Assembly: GCA_021850555.1 (NCBI GenBank)
Contig: JAJZLX010000539.1
Location: 1 to 10,012 of the forward strand
DNA: 10,012 nucleotides
Source: Pseudomonadota bacterium
Lineage (GTDB): Bacteria; Pseudomonadota; Gammaproteobacteria; Steroidobacterales; Steroidobacteraceae
Reading direction: 5' to 3'
In this document: one piece after another, positions 1-10,012 of the stretch
How positions within the stretch are numbered: position 1 is the first letter of the stretch
How the letters are laid out: the number at the start of each line of letters is the position of its first letter
Translations under genes and position numbers: made by a program
The notes under the pieces: generated by a model
What the model was told of the DNA's origin: nothing
What the model saw: the letters and a program-made list of their open reading frames with translations, nothing else
The model's database searches: none

Positions 1-244
1 GAGCCTTGTACCACTAGCCAACTATCAATCGAGCCGATGAGCCGGCCGGACGCGCCCTCCCAGAGATCAGGGACAGTCGATCGGTTCCTGGGTTGCTTGG
101 CGTCTCTCGTGAATCGCCACGAGATGCGAGCATGATGTCGAATTACCACCCACGAAATGATTTTGTTTCCGAGGTACCGACTTCAATTCCAAGGAAAAGG
201 ACTTTGATTCGGGCGCACAATTATTGTTTCTTTCTACCGGCGCG
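1..244. other. Non-coding region downstream of glmS, AT-rich in its right half
   Basis: No convincing gene is seen on either strand. A 63-codon frame on the plus strand (93-284) runs into the end of glmS and looks like no protein I know. By hand count, 53 of the 120 bases at 121-240 are G or C (44 percent), well below the neighbouring coding DNA. The part from 131 to 210 is poorer still. A perfect 7-bp inverted repeat with a 6-base loop lies at 105-124, but it has no following T tract on either strand. I see no intrinsic terminator for glmS, no tRNA and no convincing promoter. Confidence 0.6.
105..124. repeat. Inverted repeat (7-bp stem, 6-base loop)
   Basis: TCTCGTG at 105-111 is the exact reverse complement of CACGAGA at 118-124, with AATCGC between them. 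It lies about 120 bases past the glmS stop in the direction of glmS transcription. The stem could stabilise an mRNA 3' end or be a protein site, but without a T-rich tail it is not a canonical intrinsic terminator. Confidence 0.45.
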
Positions 245-285
245 TCACTCCACCGTGACGCTCTTCGCGAGGTTCCGCGGCTGAT
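218..285 (-). other. Predicted Tn7 attachment site (attTn7) at the glmS 3' end
   Basis: In bacteria carrying Tn7-type elements, TnsD recognises roughly the last dozen codons of glmS and directs insertion about 25 bases beyond the stop codon. The target protein end, [13 protein letters not shown], is fully conserved here, so the recognition segment should be about 248-285 and the insertion point near position 220. No Tn7 terminus (TGTGGG-type ends with repeated TnsB sites) is visible next to it, so the site looks unoccupied within this window. The call rests on family knowledge applied to this glmS end. Confidence 0.5.
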
Positions 286-2077
286 CGACGTCCGTTCCCT
301 TGAGCACCGCGACGTGGTACGCGAGCAGCTGCAGCGGCACGGTGTAGACGGCGGGGGCCTGGAACCAGGTCACGTGCTTCGGCATCTCGATCACGGTGAC
401 CCCGTCACTCGCCCGGATTCCCGACTCCGGGTCGGCGAACACGATGAGCTCGCCGCCGCGGGCGCGGACCTCCATGAGGTTGGATTTGAGCTTCTCCAGC
501 AGGTCGTTGTTGGGCGCCACCGCGATCACCGGCATGTCGACGTCCACCAACGCCAGCGGCCCGTGCTTGAGCTCGCCCGCGGGATAGCTCTCGGCGTGGA
601 TGTAGGAGATTTCCTTGAGTTTCAGCGCGCCCTCCATGGCGATGGGATACAGCGCCCCGCGGCCGAGGAACAGCGCATGGCGCTTGTCGGCGAATCGCTC
701 GGCGAGCCGGTGGATGAGGGGGTCCAGGGTGAGCGCCTTTTCGATGAGTCCTGGCAGTTCCACGAGGCGCGTCACCAGGCCATGCTCGCGCTCTGCGTCG
801 GCGCCGTGGTGGCGGGCGAGCGCGACGGTGAGCATGGACAGCGCGGCGAGCTGGGTCGTGAACGCCTTGGTCGAGGCGACGCCGATCTCGGGGCCGGCGC
901 GAGTCAGCATGACCAGCTCCGACTCCCGCACCAGCGAGCTCTCCGGCACGTTGCAGATGGCGAGCGCGCACAGATAGCCTGACTGCCTGGCGAGGCGCAG
1001 CGCCGCCAGCGTGTCCGCGGTCTCGCCGGACTGGGAGATGGTGACGAAGAGCGAATTGGGCGGCACCAGCGGATTGCGGTAGCGATATTCGCTGGCGATG
1101 TCGACGGCGCAGGGAATGCGGCAGATCTGCTCGATGAAGTAGCGGGCCACGGATGCCGCGTGGAAGCTCGTCCCGCAGGCCACGATGTGCACTCCGGCGA
1201 CCCGCTTGAACACATCGGTCGCGGCCGGGCCGAAGGCGGCCTCGAAGAGCCTCCCGTTGGCCACGCGCTCGGCCAGGGTGTCGGCGACGGCCCGCGGCTG
1301 CTCGTGGATTTCTTTCAGCATGAAATGGCGGAACGGTCCTTTCTCGGCGGCATCGGCGCTGAGCTCGCTCTCGCGCACGGGCCGTTCGGCGATGTTGCCG
1401 TCGCGGTCGATGACGCGCACCGTCTTGCGGCGGATCTCGGCGACATCACCCTCCTCTAGGAACTGGAATCGCCGCGTCACCGGCAGCAGCGCCGCGACGT
1501 CGGAGGCGACGAAGTTCTCCTCCACCCCGAGGCCGATCACCACCGGACAGCCTTCACGCGCCGCCACCAGGCGCTCGGGGTCCCGCTCGCTCACCACCGC
1601 CAGCGCGTAGGCCCCTTCGAGCTCCGCCACGGTGGCGCGCACGGCCTTGAACAGATCGCCCAGGGTGTCGAGGTGGTAATGGATGCGGTGTGCGACGACC
1701 TCCGTGTCGGTCTCGGAATCGAAACGGTAGCCCCGGCGCTCGAGGTCCTCACGCAGCTCCTCGTGGTTCTCGATGATGCCGTTGTGGACGATGGCAAGGC
1801 CCCCAAGGGAGACATGAGGATGGGCGTTGCGCTCGCTCGGCACCCCGTGGGTCGCCCAACGGGTGTGGGCGATACCGACCTGGCCGCCGGCCGGGGCGCT
1901 CTCGAGTGCCTCCTCGAGCATCTTGACCTTGCCGACGGTGCGCAGCCGGGCGAGCCTGCCGGACTCGATTACCGCCAGACCCGCCGAGTCGTAGCCGCGG
2001 TACTCCAGCCGGCGCAGGCCTTCCATCAGGATGGGGACGATGTTCCGCTCGGCGATCGCTCCGACGATTCCGCACAT
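245..2077 (-). CDS. glmS: Glutamine--fructose-6-phosphate aminotransferase (isomerizing)
   Basis: This cytosolic enzyme makes glucosamine-6-phosphate from fructose-6-phosphate, using glutamine as the nitrogen donor; it is the first committed step toward UDP-GlcNAc. The 610-residue protein matches the usual full length. The N-terminal class II glutaminase domain (about 1-240) starts MCGIVGAI, with the nucleophile Cys2 exposed by Met removal, and carries HTRWATHG (71-78), HNGIIEN (98-104) and SETDTE (121-126). Two SIS sugar-isomerase domains follow, seen as [25 protein letters not shown] and [10 protein letters not shown]. The C-terminus [13 protein letters not shown] is canonical and includes the conserved lysine. 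The start at 2077 is fixed by the need for Cys at position 2. It is divergent from the CHAD gene across a 160-base spacer, so unlike the E. coli glmUS operon it must have its own promoter. No frameshift or missing residue was noticed. Confidence 0.98.
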   Translation of the reverse strand: MCGIVGAIAERNIVPILMEGLRRLEYRGYDSAGLAVIESGRLARLRTVGKVKMLEEALESAPAGGQVGIAHTRWATHGVPSERNAHPHVSLGGLAIVHNGIIENHEELREDLERRGYRFDSETDTEVVAHRIHYHLDTLGDLFKAVRATVAELEGAYALAVVSERDPERLVAAREGCPVVIGLGVEENFVASDVAALLPVTRRFQFLEEGDVAEIRRKTVRVIDRDGNIAERPVRESELSADAAEKGPFRHFMLKEIHEQPRAVADTLAERVANGRLFEAAFGPAATDVFKRVAGVHIVACGTSFHAASVARYFIEQICRIPCAVDIASEYRYRNPLVPPNSLFVTISQSGETADTLAALRLARQSGYLCALAICNVPESSLVRESELVMLTRAGPEIGVASTKAFTTQLAALSMLTVALARHHGADAEREHGLVTRLVELPGLIEKALTLDPLIHRLAERFADKRHALFLGRGALYPIAMEGALKLKEISYIHAESYPAGELKHGPLALVDVDMPVIAVAPNNDLLEKLKSNLMEVRARGGELIVFADPESGIRASDGVTVIEMPKHVTWFQAPAVYTVPLQLLAYHVAVLKGTDVDQPRNLAKSVTVE

Positions 2078-2237
2078 ACTGGCCAGCTCTTACCGGTCGA
2101 AAGTCCGCAGTTTGCCTGATTCTCCGGCCGGAGGGCGAGGCGCAGCGCCGCGGAACGTGAGACTGTGCTCAGCCGGCGACGCGGGCTGCGGTGGCTGCGG
2201 ATGGACCGAGGGACGAGCAGCGCCTTAGCCTACCCGT
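2078..2237. promoter_or_regulatory. Divergent intergenic region between glmS and the CHAD gene
   Basis: These 160 bases separate two outward-facing genes and therefore should hold promoters for both. I could not pick out a convincing -35/-10 pair in either direction. It contains a perfect 12-bp palindrome at 2122-2133 and a short tandem duplication of GGCTGCGG at 2184-2200. Neither start codon has a strong Shine-Dalgarno sequence. The promoter role is inferred from gene orientation only. Confidence 0.45.
2122..2133. repeat. 12-bp perfect palindrome CTCCGGCCGGAG
   Basis: The sequence CTCCGGCCGGAG equals its own reverse complement. It lies 45 bases upstream of the glmS start and about 105 bases upstream of the CHAD gene start. 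A dyad at this distance could be an operator, but in GC-rich DNA such a palindrome also arises by chance, and I recognise no regulator consensus. Confidence 0.3.
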
Positions 2238-3221
2238 ATGAGCAAGTTGCACCGCAGCGAGGCGGGCACGCAGGGCGCGCGGCGGATCGCCTGTGCGCAG
2301 ATGACCGATGCGCTGCGCGCTCTCGAGCGCCGGCCCCTGTCGGACGGGGATGTGCATTCGGCCCGCAAGAGCCTGAAAAAGGCCCGCGCCATGCTTCGGC
2401 TGCTGCGCCCGGCGATCGGCGATCGGGCCTATCGCAGGGAAAACGCCCTCCTGCGCGACACCGCCCGTCCGCTCAGCGAGGTCCGCGACGCCAAGGTGCT
2501 CCTGCAGACGCTCGAGCGCCTGGAGCGCCGCTGGCGGGCTCACGGCAGCCCCTCGCCGGTGGAGGAGCTTCACCGTATGCTGCGCCGTGAGCGCGCCGAT
2601 ATGCGGCGGCAGCTGCTGCGGGGATCGAAGCCGTTCATCGGACAGCTTGCGGCGCTTCGCGAAGCGCGACGCTGCGCGAGTCGGTGGAGCGTGGGCCGAA
2701 AGGGCTGGTCCATATTGGGCGCGGGCCTTGCGCGCGTTTACGGTCAGGCGCGCCGGGCCCTCTCCCGCGCCGAGTCCGATCATGCCGCCGCGACCCTGCA
2801 CGAGTGGCGCAAGCAGACCAAGTACCTCTGGCACCAGCTGCAGGTTCTCGAGCCGCTGGGCGCCCCGGTCGGGCGGCTGGCGCAGACGGCACACGGCATC
2901 GCAGACGCTCTAGGCGAGGATCACGATCTATCGGTCCTGAGGGCCAGGATCGCAACGAGGGCACCCGCGCTCGCGGGCCGCCGGCGGCTGCTCTCGTTGA
3001 TCGACCGACGCTCGACTCATCTCAGGGCGCAGGCCCTCACCTTGGGGCGTGAACTGTACGCCGAGTCCGAGCCGGCCTTCGAGAGGCGCCTGCACGCGCT
3101 CTGGCGGGCCTGGAGGCGCAAGCCCCACGCCCGCGCGCCGGGACGAGAGCTCAGGTCTTCGGCCGCTTCACGGGCCGGACCCACCCCTCGATCGTGGTCT
3201 GGCGGGCGCGGGCGACGGTGA
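2238..3221 (+). CDS. CHAD domain-containing protein (probable polyphosphate-binding)
   Basis: CHAD (conserved histidine alpha-helical domain) proteins are all-helical, strongly basic and known to bind inorganic polyphosphate; no enzymatic reaction is established for the family. Two related halves are visible. The first has HSARKSLKKAR at 40-50 followed by EVRDAK (81-86). The second has HEWRKQTKYLWHQL at 188-201 followed by EDHDL (227-231). The His plus Arg/Lys ladders are the expected phosphate-binding residues. There is no signal peptide, membrane segment or fused CYTH domain, so it is a stand-alone cytosolic CHAD protein. The start at 2238 has little Shine-Dalgarno signal; Met22 (2301) is an alternative. 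The domain seems to end near residue 298. The last 23 codons (from 3150) lie over the 3' end of glmU on the other strand and read as low-complexity Arg/Ser/Gly sequence, probably a byproduct of the overlap. Its link to GlmU, GlmS or ATP synthase is positional only. Confidence 0.88.
   Translation: MSKLHRSEAGTQGARRIACAQMTDALRALERRPLSDGDVHSARKSLKKARAMLRLLRPAIGDRAYRRENALLRDTARPLSEVRDAKVLLQTLERLERRWRAHGSPSPVEELHRMLRRERADMRRQLLRGSKPFIGQLAALREARRCASRWSVGRKGWSILGAGLARVYGQARRALSRAESDHAAATLHEWRKQTKYLWHQLQVLEPLGAPVGRLAQTAHGIADALGEDHDLSVLRARIATRAPALAGRRRLLSLIDRRSTHLRAQALTLGRELYAESEPAFERRLHALWRAWRRKPHARAPGRELRSSAASRAGPTPRSWSGGRGRR
2652..2667. repeat. 16-bp perfect palindrome inside the CHAD gene
   Basis: GCGCTTCGCGAAGCGC equals its own reverse complement. 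It lies in the coding sequence for the Ala-Leu-Arg-Glu-Ala-Arg stretch around residues 139-144. The related string GCGCTTCGCG also occurs in the atpA leader near 8896-8905. No known site is recognised, and the protein sequence together with high GC could explain it. Confidence 0.3.
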
Positions 3222-4545
3222 GCTTGCCGGCAGGGACCTCTGCGGCCACCGTGGAGCCGGCGGCGATCGTGGCTCCCTTGCCCACGGTGATCGGCGCGAC
3301 CAGCACGCTGTTTGATCCGGTATGGACATCATCCCGGATGACGGTGAGATGCTTGTTGGCTCCGTCGTAATTGGCGATGATGGTGCCTGCGCCGATGTTG
3401 ACACGCGCGCCGACTTCGGCATCACCGACATAGGAGAGATGATTGGCCTTGGAATCCTCTCCCAGGGAGGAGTTCTTGACCTCGACGAAGTTGCCGATGT
3501 GCACTCCGTCGGCGAGCGTGGCGGTCGGCCGCATGCGCGCGAAGGGCCCGATCCGGGCCGAGGCGCCGATGGCCGCGCCGTCGAGCACGCAGAAGGGGAA
3601 GATTTCGGTGTCATCGCCGATCTCGCAGTCGCGGATGACACAGCCGGGGCCGATGCGCACGCGATCCCCGAGCTTCACGGTTCCTTCCAACACGACATTG
3701 ACGTCGATGAAGACATCGGCGCCATGCATCACCCGGCCGCGCACATCGAGCCGCGCCGGATCCGCGACCGTCACGCCGCCCAGCATCAGATCGCGTGCGG
3801 CGTTGCGCCGGCACACCGCCTCCAGGAGCGCGAGCTGCGCCTTGTCATTGACGCCCAACGCCTCGATCGGATCGCCGAGCATGAGAGGATTGACCGTGAT
3901 GCCCTGCCCGACTGCCATCCCGATGACATCGGTCAGGTAGTACTCTCCCTGGGTATTGTCGTTGCCCAGGCCGGCGAGCCAGGCCTTGAGCAACCGGGCC
4001 GGCGCGGCCAACACCCCCGTGTTGCACTCGCTCAGGGCGAGCTCGGTGGCGGAGGCGTCCTTTTGCTCCACGACGCGTGCGACGTGGCCGGCCGGGTCGC
4101 GGACGATCCGGCCATAGCCCTCGGGGCTCTCCGGCCGCATCGTAAGCAGTGCCAACTGCCCGGGGAGGCTGAGCGCGACCAGGCGCGCGAGCGTGTCCGG
4201 GTCGAGAAGCGGCACGTCGCCATAGAGCACGAGCACCTGGTGATCGTCCGGAACGTGCGGCATCGCCTGCAGCAGCGCATGACCGGTGCCCAGGCGCTCA
4301 GTCTGCTCCACCCACGTCACCGGCTCGGCGGCCAGCGCCTCTCGCACCCGCTCGCCGCCATGGCCGTATACGACTTGGATCGACTGCGGGGAGAGCGCGC
4401 GGGCGGTGTCGATGACGTGCTTGAGGAGCGGCCGCCCGGCGAGCGGCTGCAGCACTTTCGGCAGACGGGACTTCATCCGCCTGCCCTCGCCGGCCGCGAG
4501 GATCACGGCCGAGAGAGGCGCAGCGGCGGAGTCTGGTCGGCTCAT
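3151..4545 (-). CDS. glmU: Bifunctional UDP-GlcNAc pyrophosphorylase / glucosamine-1-phosphate N-acetyltransferase
   Basis: GlmU acetylates glucosamine-1-phosphate with acetyl-CoA and then transfers UMP from UTP to give UDP-GlcNAc, the precursor of peptidoglycan and lipopolysaccharide. Using the ATG at 4545 gives 464 residues, close to the 456 of E. coli. The N-terminal uridylyltransferase domain carries the signature LAAGEGRRMKSRLPK (16-30), QTERLGTGHAL (81-91) and YGDVPLL (108-114) with the metal-binding Asp110. The C-terminal left-handed beta-helix carries RPTATLADGVHIGNFVE, KANHLSYVGD with the catalytic His369, and GAGTIIANYDG from 385. An in-frame GTG at 4563 would add six residues; the ATG is preferred because the extension is not conserved in the family and neither start has a clear Shine-Dalgarno. 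It follows atpC by 32 bases and is probably cotranscribed with the ATP synthase genes. Its last 71 bases overlap the CHAD gene on the other strand. Confidence 0.97.
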   Translation of the reverse strand: MSRPDSAAAPLSAVILAAGEGRRMKSRLPKVLQPLAGRPLLKHVIDTARALSPQSIQVVYGHGGERVREALAAEPVTWVEQTERLGTGHALLQAMPHVPDDHQVLVLYGDVPLLDPDTLARLVALSLPGQLALLTMRPESPEGYGRIVRDPAGHVARVVEQKDASATELALSECNTGVLAAPARLLKAWLAGLGNDNTQGEYYLTDVIGMAVGQGITVNPLMLGDPIEALGVNDKAQLALLEAVCRRNAARDLMLGGVTVADPARLDVRGRVMHGADVFIDVNVVLEGTVKLGDRVRIGPGCVIRDCEIGDDTEIFPFCVLDGAAIGASARIGPFARMRPTATLADGVHIGNFVEVKNSSLGEDSKANHLSYVGDAEVGARVNIGAGTIIANYDGANKHLTVIRDDVHTGSNSVLVAPITVGKGATIAAGSTVAAEVPAGKLTVARARQTTIEGWVRPVKRPKT

Positions 4546-4577
4546 GGCGCCATCACGGTCCACGATGGCCGCTCTGC

Positions 4578-5006
4578 CTAGCTGTGCTGCTTGCGCAGCC
4601 GCGCAATGATCTTCAACTGCGCCGCCGCTCGGGCCAGCTCCGCCAGCGCCTCGGCCTGCGTGATGTGCCCGCTGCGGTCCTTGAGAGCCTCCTCGGCGCG
4701 CTGTTTGGCGGCGAGCGCCGCCGCCTCATCGATGTCCTTGGCGCGCAGCGCCGTATCGGCGAGCACCGTGACCTTGCTCGGCTGCACCTCGATCGCTCCG
4801 CCGCCGACGAAGAAGAACTGCTCGGTCCCGTCCGGCAGATGGACCCGCACCTCGCCCGGCTTGAGCATCGAGAGCAGCGGCGCGTGCCTCGGCGCCACGC
4901 CGATATCCCCTTGGGAGGCCGGCGCGACCACCAACGTCGCCGGACCCGAGAAGATCTCGCCCTCGGCGCTGACGATGTCGACTTGAATGGTGTGCCGTTC
5001 GGCCAT
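4578..5006 (-). CDS. atpC: ATP synthase F1 subunit epsilon
   Basis: Epsilon is part of the rotating central stalk of F1 and can inhibit ATP hydrolysis through its C-terminal helices. The 142 residues are close to the usual 139. The N-terminal beta-sandwich (about 1-85) shows the typical IQVDIVSAEGEIFSG opening, then GDIGVAPRHAPLLSMLKPGEVR and the FFVGGGAIEVQPSKVTVLAD segment. The C-terminal part (about 88-140) is Ala/Glu/Arg-rich and helical. The ATG at 5006 lies 11 bases after the atpD stop, with AGGA about nine bases upstream. It is followed by glmU in the same direction. Confidence 0.97.
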   Translation of the reverse strand: MAERHTIQVDIVSAEGEIFSGPATLVVAPASQGDIGVAPRHAPLLSMLKPGEVRVHLPDGTEQFFFVGGGAIEVQPSKVTVLADTALRAKDIDEAAALAAKQRAEEALKDRSGHITQAEALAELARAAAQLKIIARLRKQHS

Positions 5007-5017
5007 TTGGGGTTTTC

Positions 5018-7332
<2,315 letters not shown>

Positions 7333-7342
7333 GGGCTTGCCT

Positions 7343-8884
<1,542 letters not shown>

Positions 8885-8998
8885 GTATGCCTCATGCGCT
8901 TCGCGCAGGTTTCAACGGGGCGCGCGCGCACGCGAACCCCGACCATGGGGCGGCGCGCAGGACGCGCCGGGAAGATAGAGCCCTCTTCGTGCCGTTGC
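8885..8998 (-). promoter_or_regulatory. Structured leader between atpH and atpA
   Basis: All other intergenic gaps in this operon are about 10-32 bases; this one is 114. Read in the operon direction it contains GAAGA...TCTTC, then the strong hairpin at 8951-8969 (7-bp stem CGGCGCG/CGCGCCG, 5-base loop). After that come three blocks CCCC (8947-8950), GGGG (complement of 8937-8940) and CCCC (complement of 8917-8920). The middle block can pair with either neighbour but not with both. The longer alternative adds CGCG pairs. The atpA ribosome-binding site lies just downstream. This suggests translational tuning or an mRNA processing point, but no regulator is known to me, and extreme GC content alone gives much pairing. 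Confidence 0.4.
8951..8969 (-). repeat. Hairpin in the atpH-atpA spacer
   Basis: CGGCGCG at 8951-8957 and CGCGCCG at 8963-8969 form a perfect 7-bp GC stem around a 5-base loop. On the transcribed strand it lies about 30 bases after the atpH stop and 66 bases before the atpA start. No T tract follows, so it is unlikely to terminate transcription and more likely to affect mRNA stability or atpA translation. Confidence 0.5.
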
Positions 8999-9532
8999 TC
9001 ATGCCGTCAGCTCATAGGCGATGCGGTGCAGCCGGGCAAGAAGCGACCCATCGATCACGAGGTCGCCGGCGCGCAGCACGGCGCCGCCGATGAGCTGCGG
9101 GTCCGTGGCGCATTGCAGACGCACCGTGCGCTTCAGCCTGCGCGTGAGCGCGCCGGAGAGCTCGGTACGCTGCGCCTCGCTGAGCGGCACCGCGGAGGTC
9201 ACCGTGACCTCGATGGTCCCTTCGGCTTCGGCCTTGAGCTGCTCGAAGCGGTCGGCGATTTCCGCCAGGCAGTCGAGGCGGTGATTGTCCGCGAGCATGC
9301 GGATGAAGTTGCGCCCGTCCGCGTCGAGCCCGCCGCCGGCCACATCGATCACCAGATCGGCGAGCTGTCCGGGCAGGACCCGGGGGTTGCCGAGCAGACT
9401 CCCGACCCTCGGGTCCGCCACGACGCTCGCGGCCGCTCGCAACGCTTCGGCCCATGGGCCGAGGCGGGCCGTGCCTGCGGCTTCGAAGGCGGCCTTCGCG
9501 TAAGGCCGGGCGATGGTGCTTTTGTCGGCCAT
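8999..9532 (-). CDS. atpH: ATP synthase F1 subunit delta
   Basis: Delta sits on top of F1 and links the alpha3beta3 hexamer to the b-subunit peripheral stalk. The 177 residues equal the E. coli length. The N-terminal six-helix bundle begins STIARPYAKAAFEAA, the classic opening of the OSCP/delta family. The C-terminal part carries the family motif IGGAVLRAGDLVIDGSLLAR (about 147-166). The ATG at 9532 is 11 bases past the atpF stop, with AGGGG about five bases upstream. It is followed by the unusually long 114-base spacer before atpA. Confidence 0.97.
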   Translation of the reverse strand: MADKSTIARPYAKAAFEAAGTARLGPWAEALRAAASVVADPRVGSLLGNPRVLPGQLADLVIDVAGGGLDADGRNFIRMLADNHRLDCLAEIADRFEQLKAEAEGTIEVTVTSAVPLSEAQRTELSGALTRRLKRTVRLQCATDPQLIGGAVLRAGDLVIDGSLLARLHRIAYELTA

Positions 9533-9543
9533 CGGGTCCCCTG

Positions 9544-10012
9544 CTAGATCTGCGCCGCGAGCTGGTCGATCAGCGCCTCGTGCGCGCGCGGATCGATCTC
9601 GCGCTCGAGAAGCTTGGAGGCCGCGGCGACCGCGATCTCGCCGATCTGCCGGCGCAGCTGCTCGCGGGCCTGCGTGGCCTCGAGCTCGATCTGCTGCTGC
9701 GCGGCGTTGAGCACGCGCTGGCCTTCGTGGCTGGCGGCGGCTCTTGCCTCCTCGATGATCTCGTTGGCGCGGCGCTGCGCCTGATCGATGATGGCTCCGG
9801 CCCGCTCGCGCGCCTCGCGCACGATGCTCTCGGCGCCGGTGCGCGCTTGTTTGAGCTCCTCCTCGCCCTTGTCGGCCGCGGCCAGGCCCTGCGCGATCCT
9901 GCGCTCGCGTTCCTGCATCGGGCCGAGAATCATCGGCCAGACGAACTTCATCGTGAACCAGATGAGCGCGGCGAATGCCAGCATCTGGACGAGGAGCGTC
10001 AGATTGATGTGC
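9544..10012 (-). CDS. atpF: ATP synthase Fo subunit b, start codon cut by the window edge
   Basis: Subunit b is the membrane-anchored peripheral stalk that holds F1 static against the rotor. The reading frame stays open to the window edge. The first ATG inside the window (9984) begins in the middle of the membrane helix. Upstream codons encode HINLTLLVQ, matching the NxNATLxGQ-type start of the family. The last base (10012) reads G on this strand, consistent with the third base of an ATG just outside. That would give 156 residues, exactly the E. coli length. The N-terminal hydrophobic segment LLVQMLAFAALIWFTMKFVW anchors it, followed by a long Glu/Arg/Ala coiled coil. It lies 11 bases upstream of atpH. 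The genes for the c and a subunits (atpE, atpB) would be expected beyond the edge. Confidence 0.95.
   Translation of the reverse strand, partial: HINLTLLVQMLAFAALIWFTMKFVWPMILGPMQERERRIAQGLAAADKGEEELKQARTGAESIVREARERAGAIIDQAQRRANEIIEEARAAASHEGQRVLNAAQQQIELEATQAREQLRRQIGEIAVAAASKLLEREIDPRAHEALIDQLAAQI

Noticed and set aside
1..45. tRNA-like stretch at the left edge on the minus strand (AGTGGTA)
   Set aside because: It resembles a D-loop, but the flanking bases do not form the D stem and no anticodon or T arm can be seen before the window ends.
137..160. Possible Tn7-type terminus (CGTGGGTGG on the minus strand)
   Set aside because: It lacks the TGT start and repeated TnsB-type sites, and lies about 90-100 bases beyond the glmS stop instead of about 25.
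224..982. 252-codon plus-strand frame opposite glmS
   Set aside because: Antisense to the glmS isomerase domain; no domain and no ribosome site.
2078..2237. glmS ribozyme upstream of glmS
   Set aside because: That ribozyme is a feature of Gram-positive glmS leaders. The spacer here is 160 bases, GC-rich, and shows none of its conserved core.
2226..2240. Leaderless CHAD transcript from a TAGCCT -10-like element at 2226-2231
   Set aside because: The hexamer is a poor match, there is no supporting -35, and such strings occur often by chance.
2169..2894. 241-codon minus-strand frame opposite the CHAD gene
   Set aside because: The plus strand carries the clear double CHAD motif; the reverse frame has no recognisable features.
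3322..4581. 419-codon plus-strand frame opposite glmU
   Set aside because: Antisense to a complete, motif-bearing glmU; no recognisable domain.
9984..10012. ATG at 9984 as the atpF start
   Set aside because: It would remove the first part of the membrane anchor. The frame is open to the edge, and the upstream codons match the normal subunit b N-terminus.

Overview
The window is a GC-rich, tightly packed housekeeping locus from what looks like a gammaproteobacterium. That placement rests on the gene order atpFHAGDC-glmU-(x)-glmS, on subunit lengths nearly identical to the E. coli ones (delta 177, alpha 513, gamma 287, b 156 once the edge start is allowed for), and on conserved E. coli-type motifs. 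I cannot assign an order or genus from sequence alone.

Layout from the right edge leftward: the minus strand carries the 3' part of an F1Fo ATP synthase operon. It reads atpF (b; its start codon is cut by the window edge), atpH (delta), atpA (alpha), atpG (gamma), atpD (beta) and atpC (epsilon), followed 32 bases later by glmU. Most intergenic gaps are about 10-20 bases. The exception is a 114-base, hairpin-rich leader between atpH and atpA. The operon end is unusual: the last 71 bases of glmU are convergent with and overlap the 3' end of a plus-strand CHAD-domain gene (2238-3221), and I see no intrinsic terminator there. Beyond a 160-base divergent spacer lies glmS (minus strand), and then 244 bases of non-coding, clearly more AT-rich sequence reaching the left edge.

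Functionally the locus joins ATP production to cell-envelope precursor synthesis. GlmS makes glucosamine-6-phosphate from fructose-6-phosphate and glutamine. GlmU then acetylates glucosamine-1-phosphate and uridylylates the product to UDP-GlcNAc, the precursor of peptidoglycan and lipopolysaccharide. GlmM, which links the two, is not in the window. The CHAD protein is a likely polyphosphate binder, and its place between glmU and glmS is the main departure from the textbook arrangement.

I found no novel enzyme system, mobile element, CRISPR array or RNA gene. The items worth a second look are the CHAD insertion with its antisense overlap, the structured atpA leader, the two possible atpD starts, and the glmS 3' region (predicted attTn7 plus an AT-rich patch).
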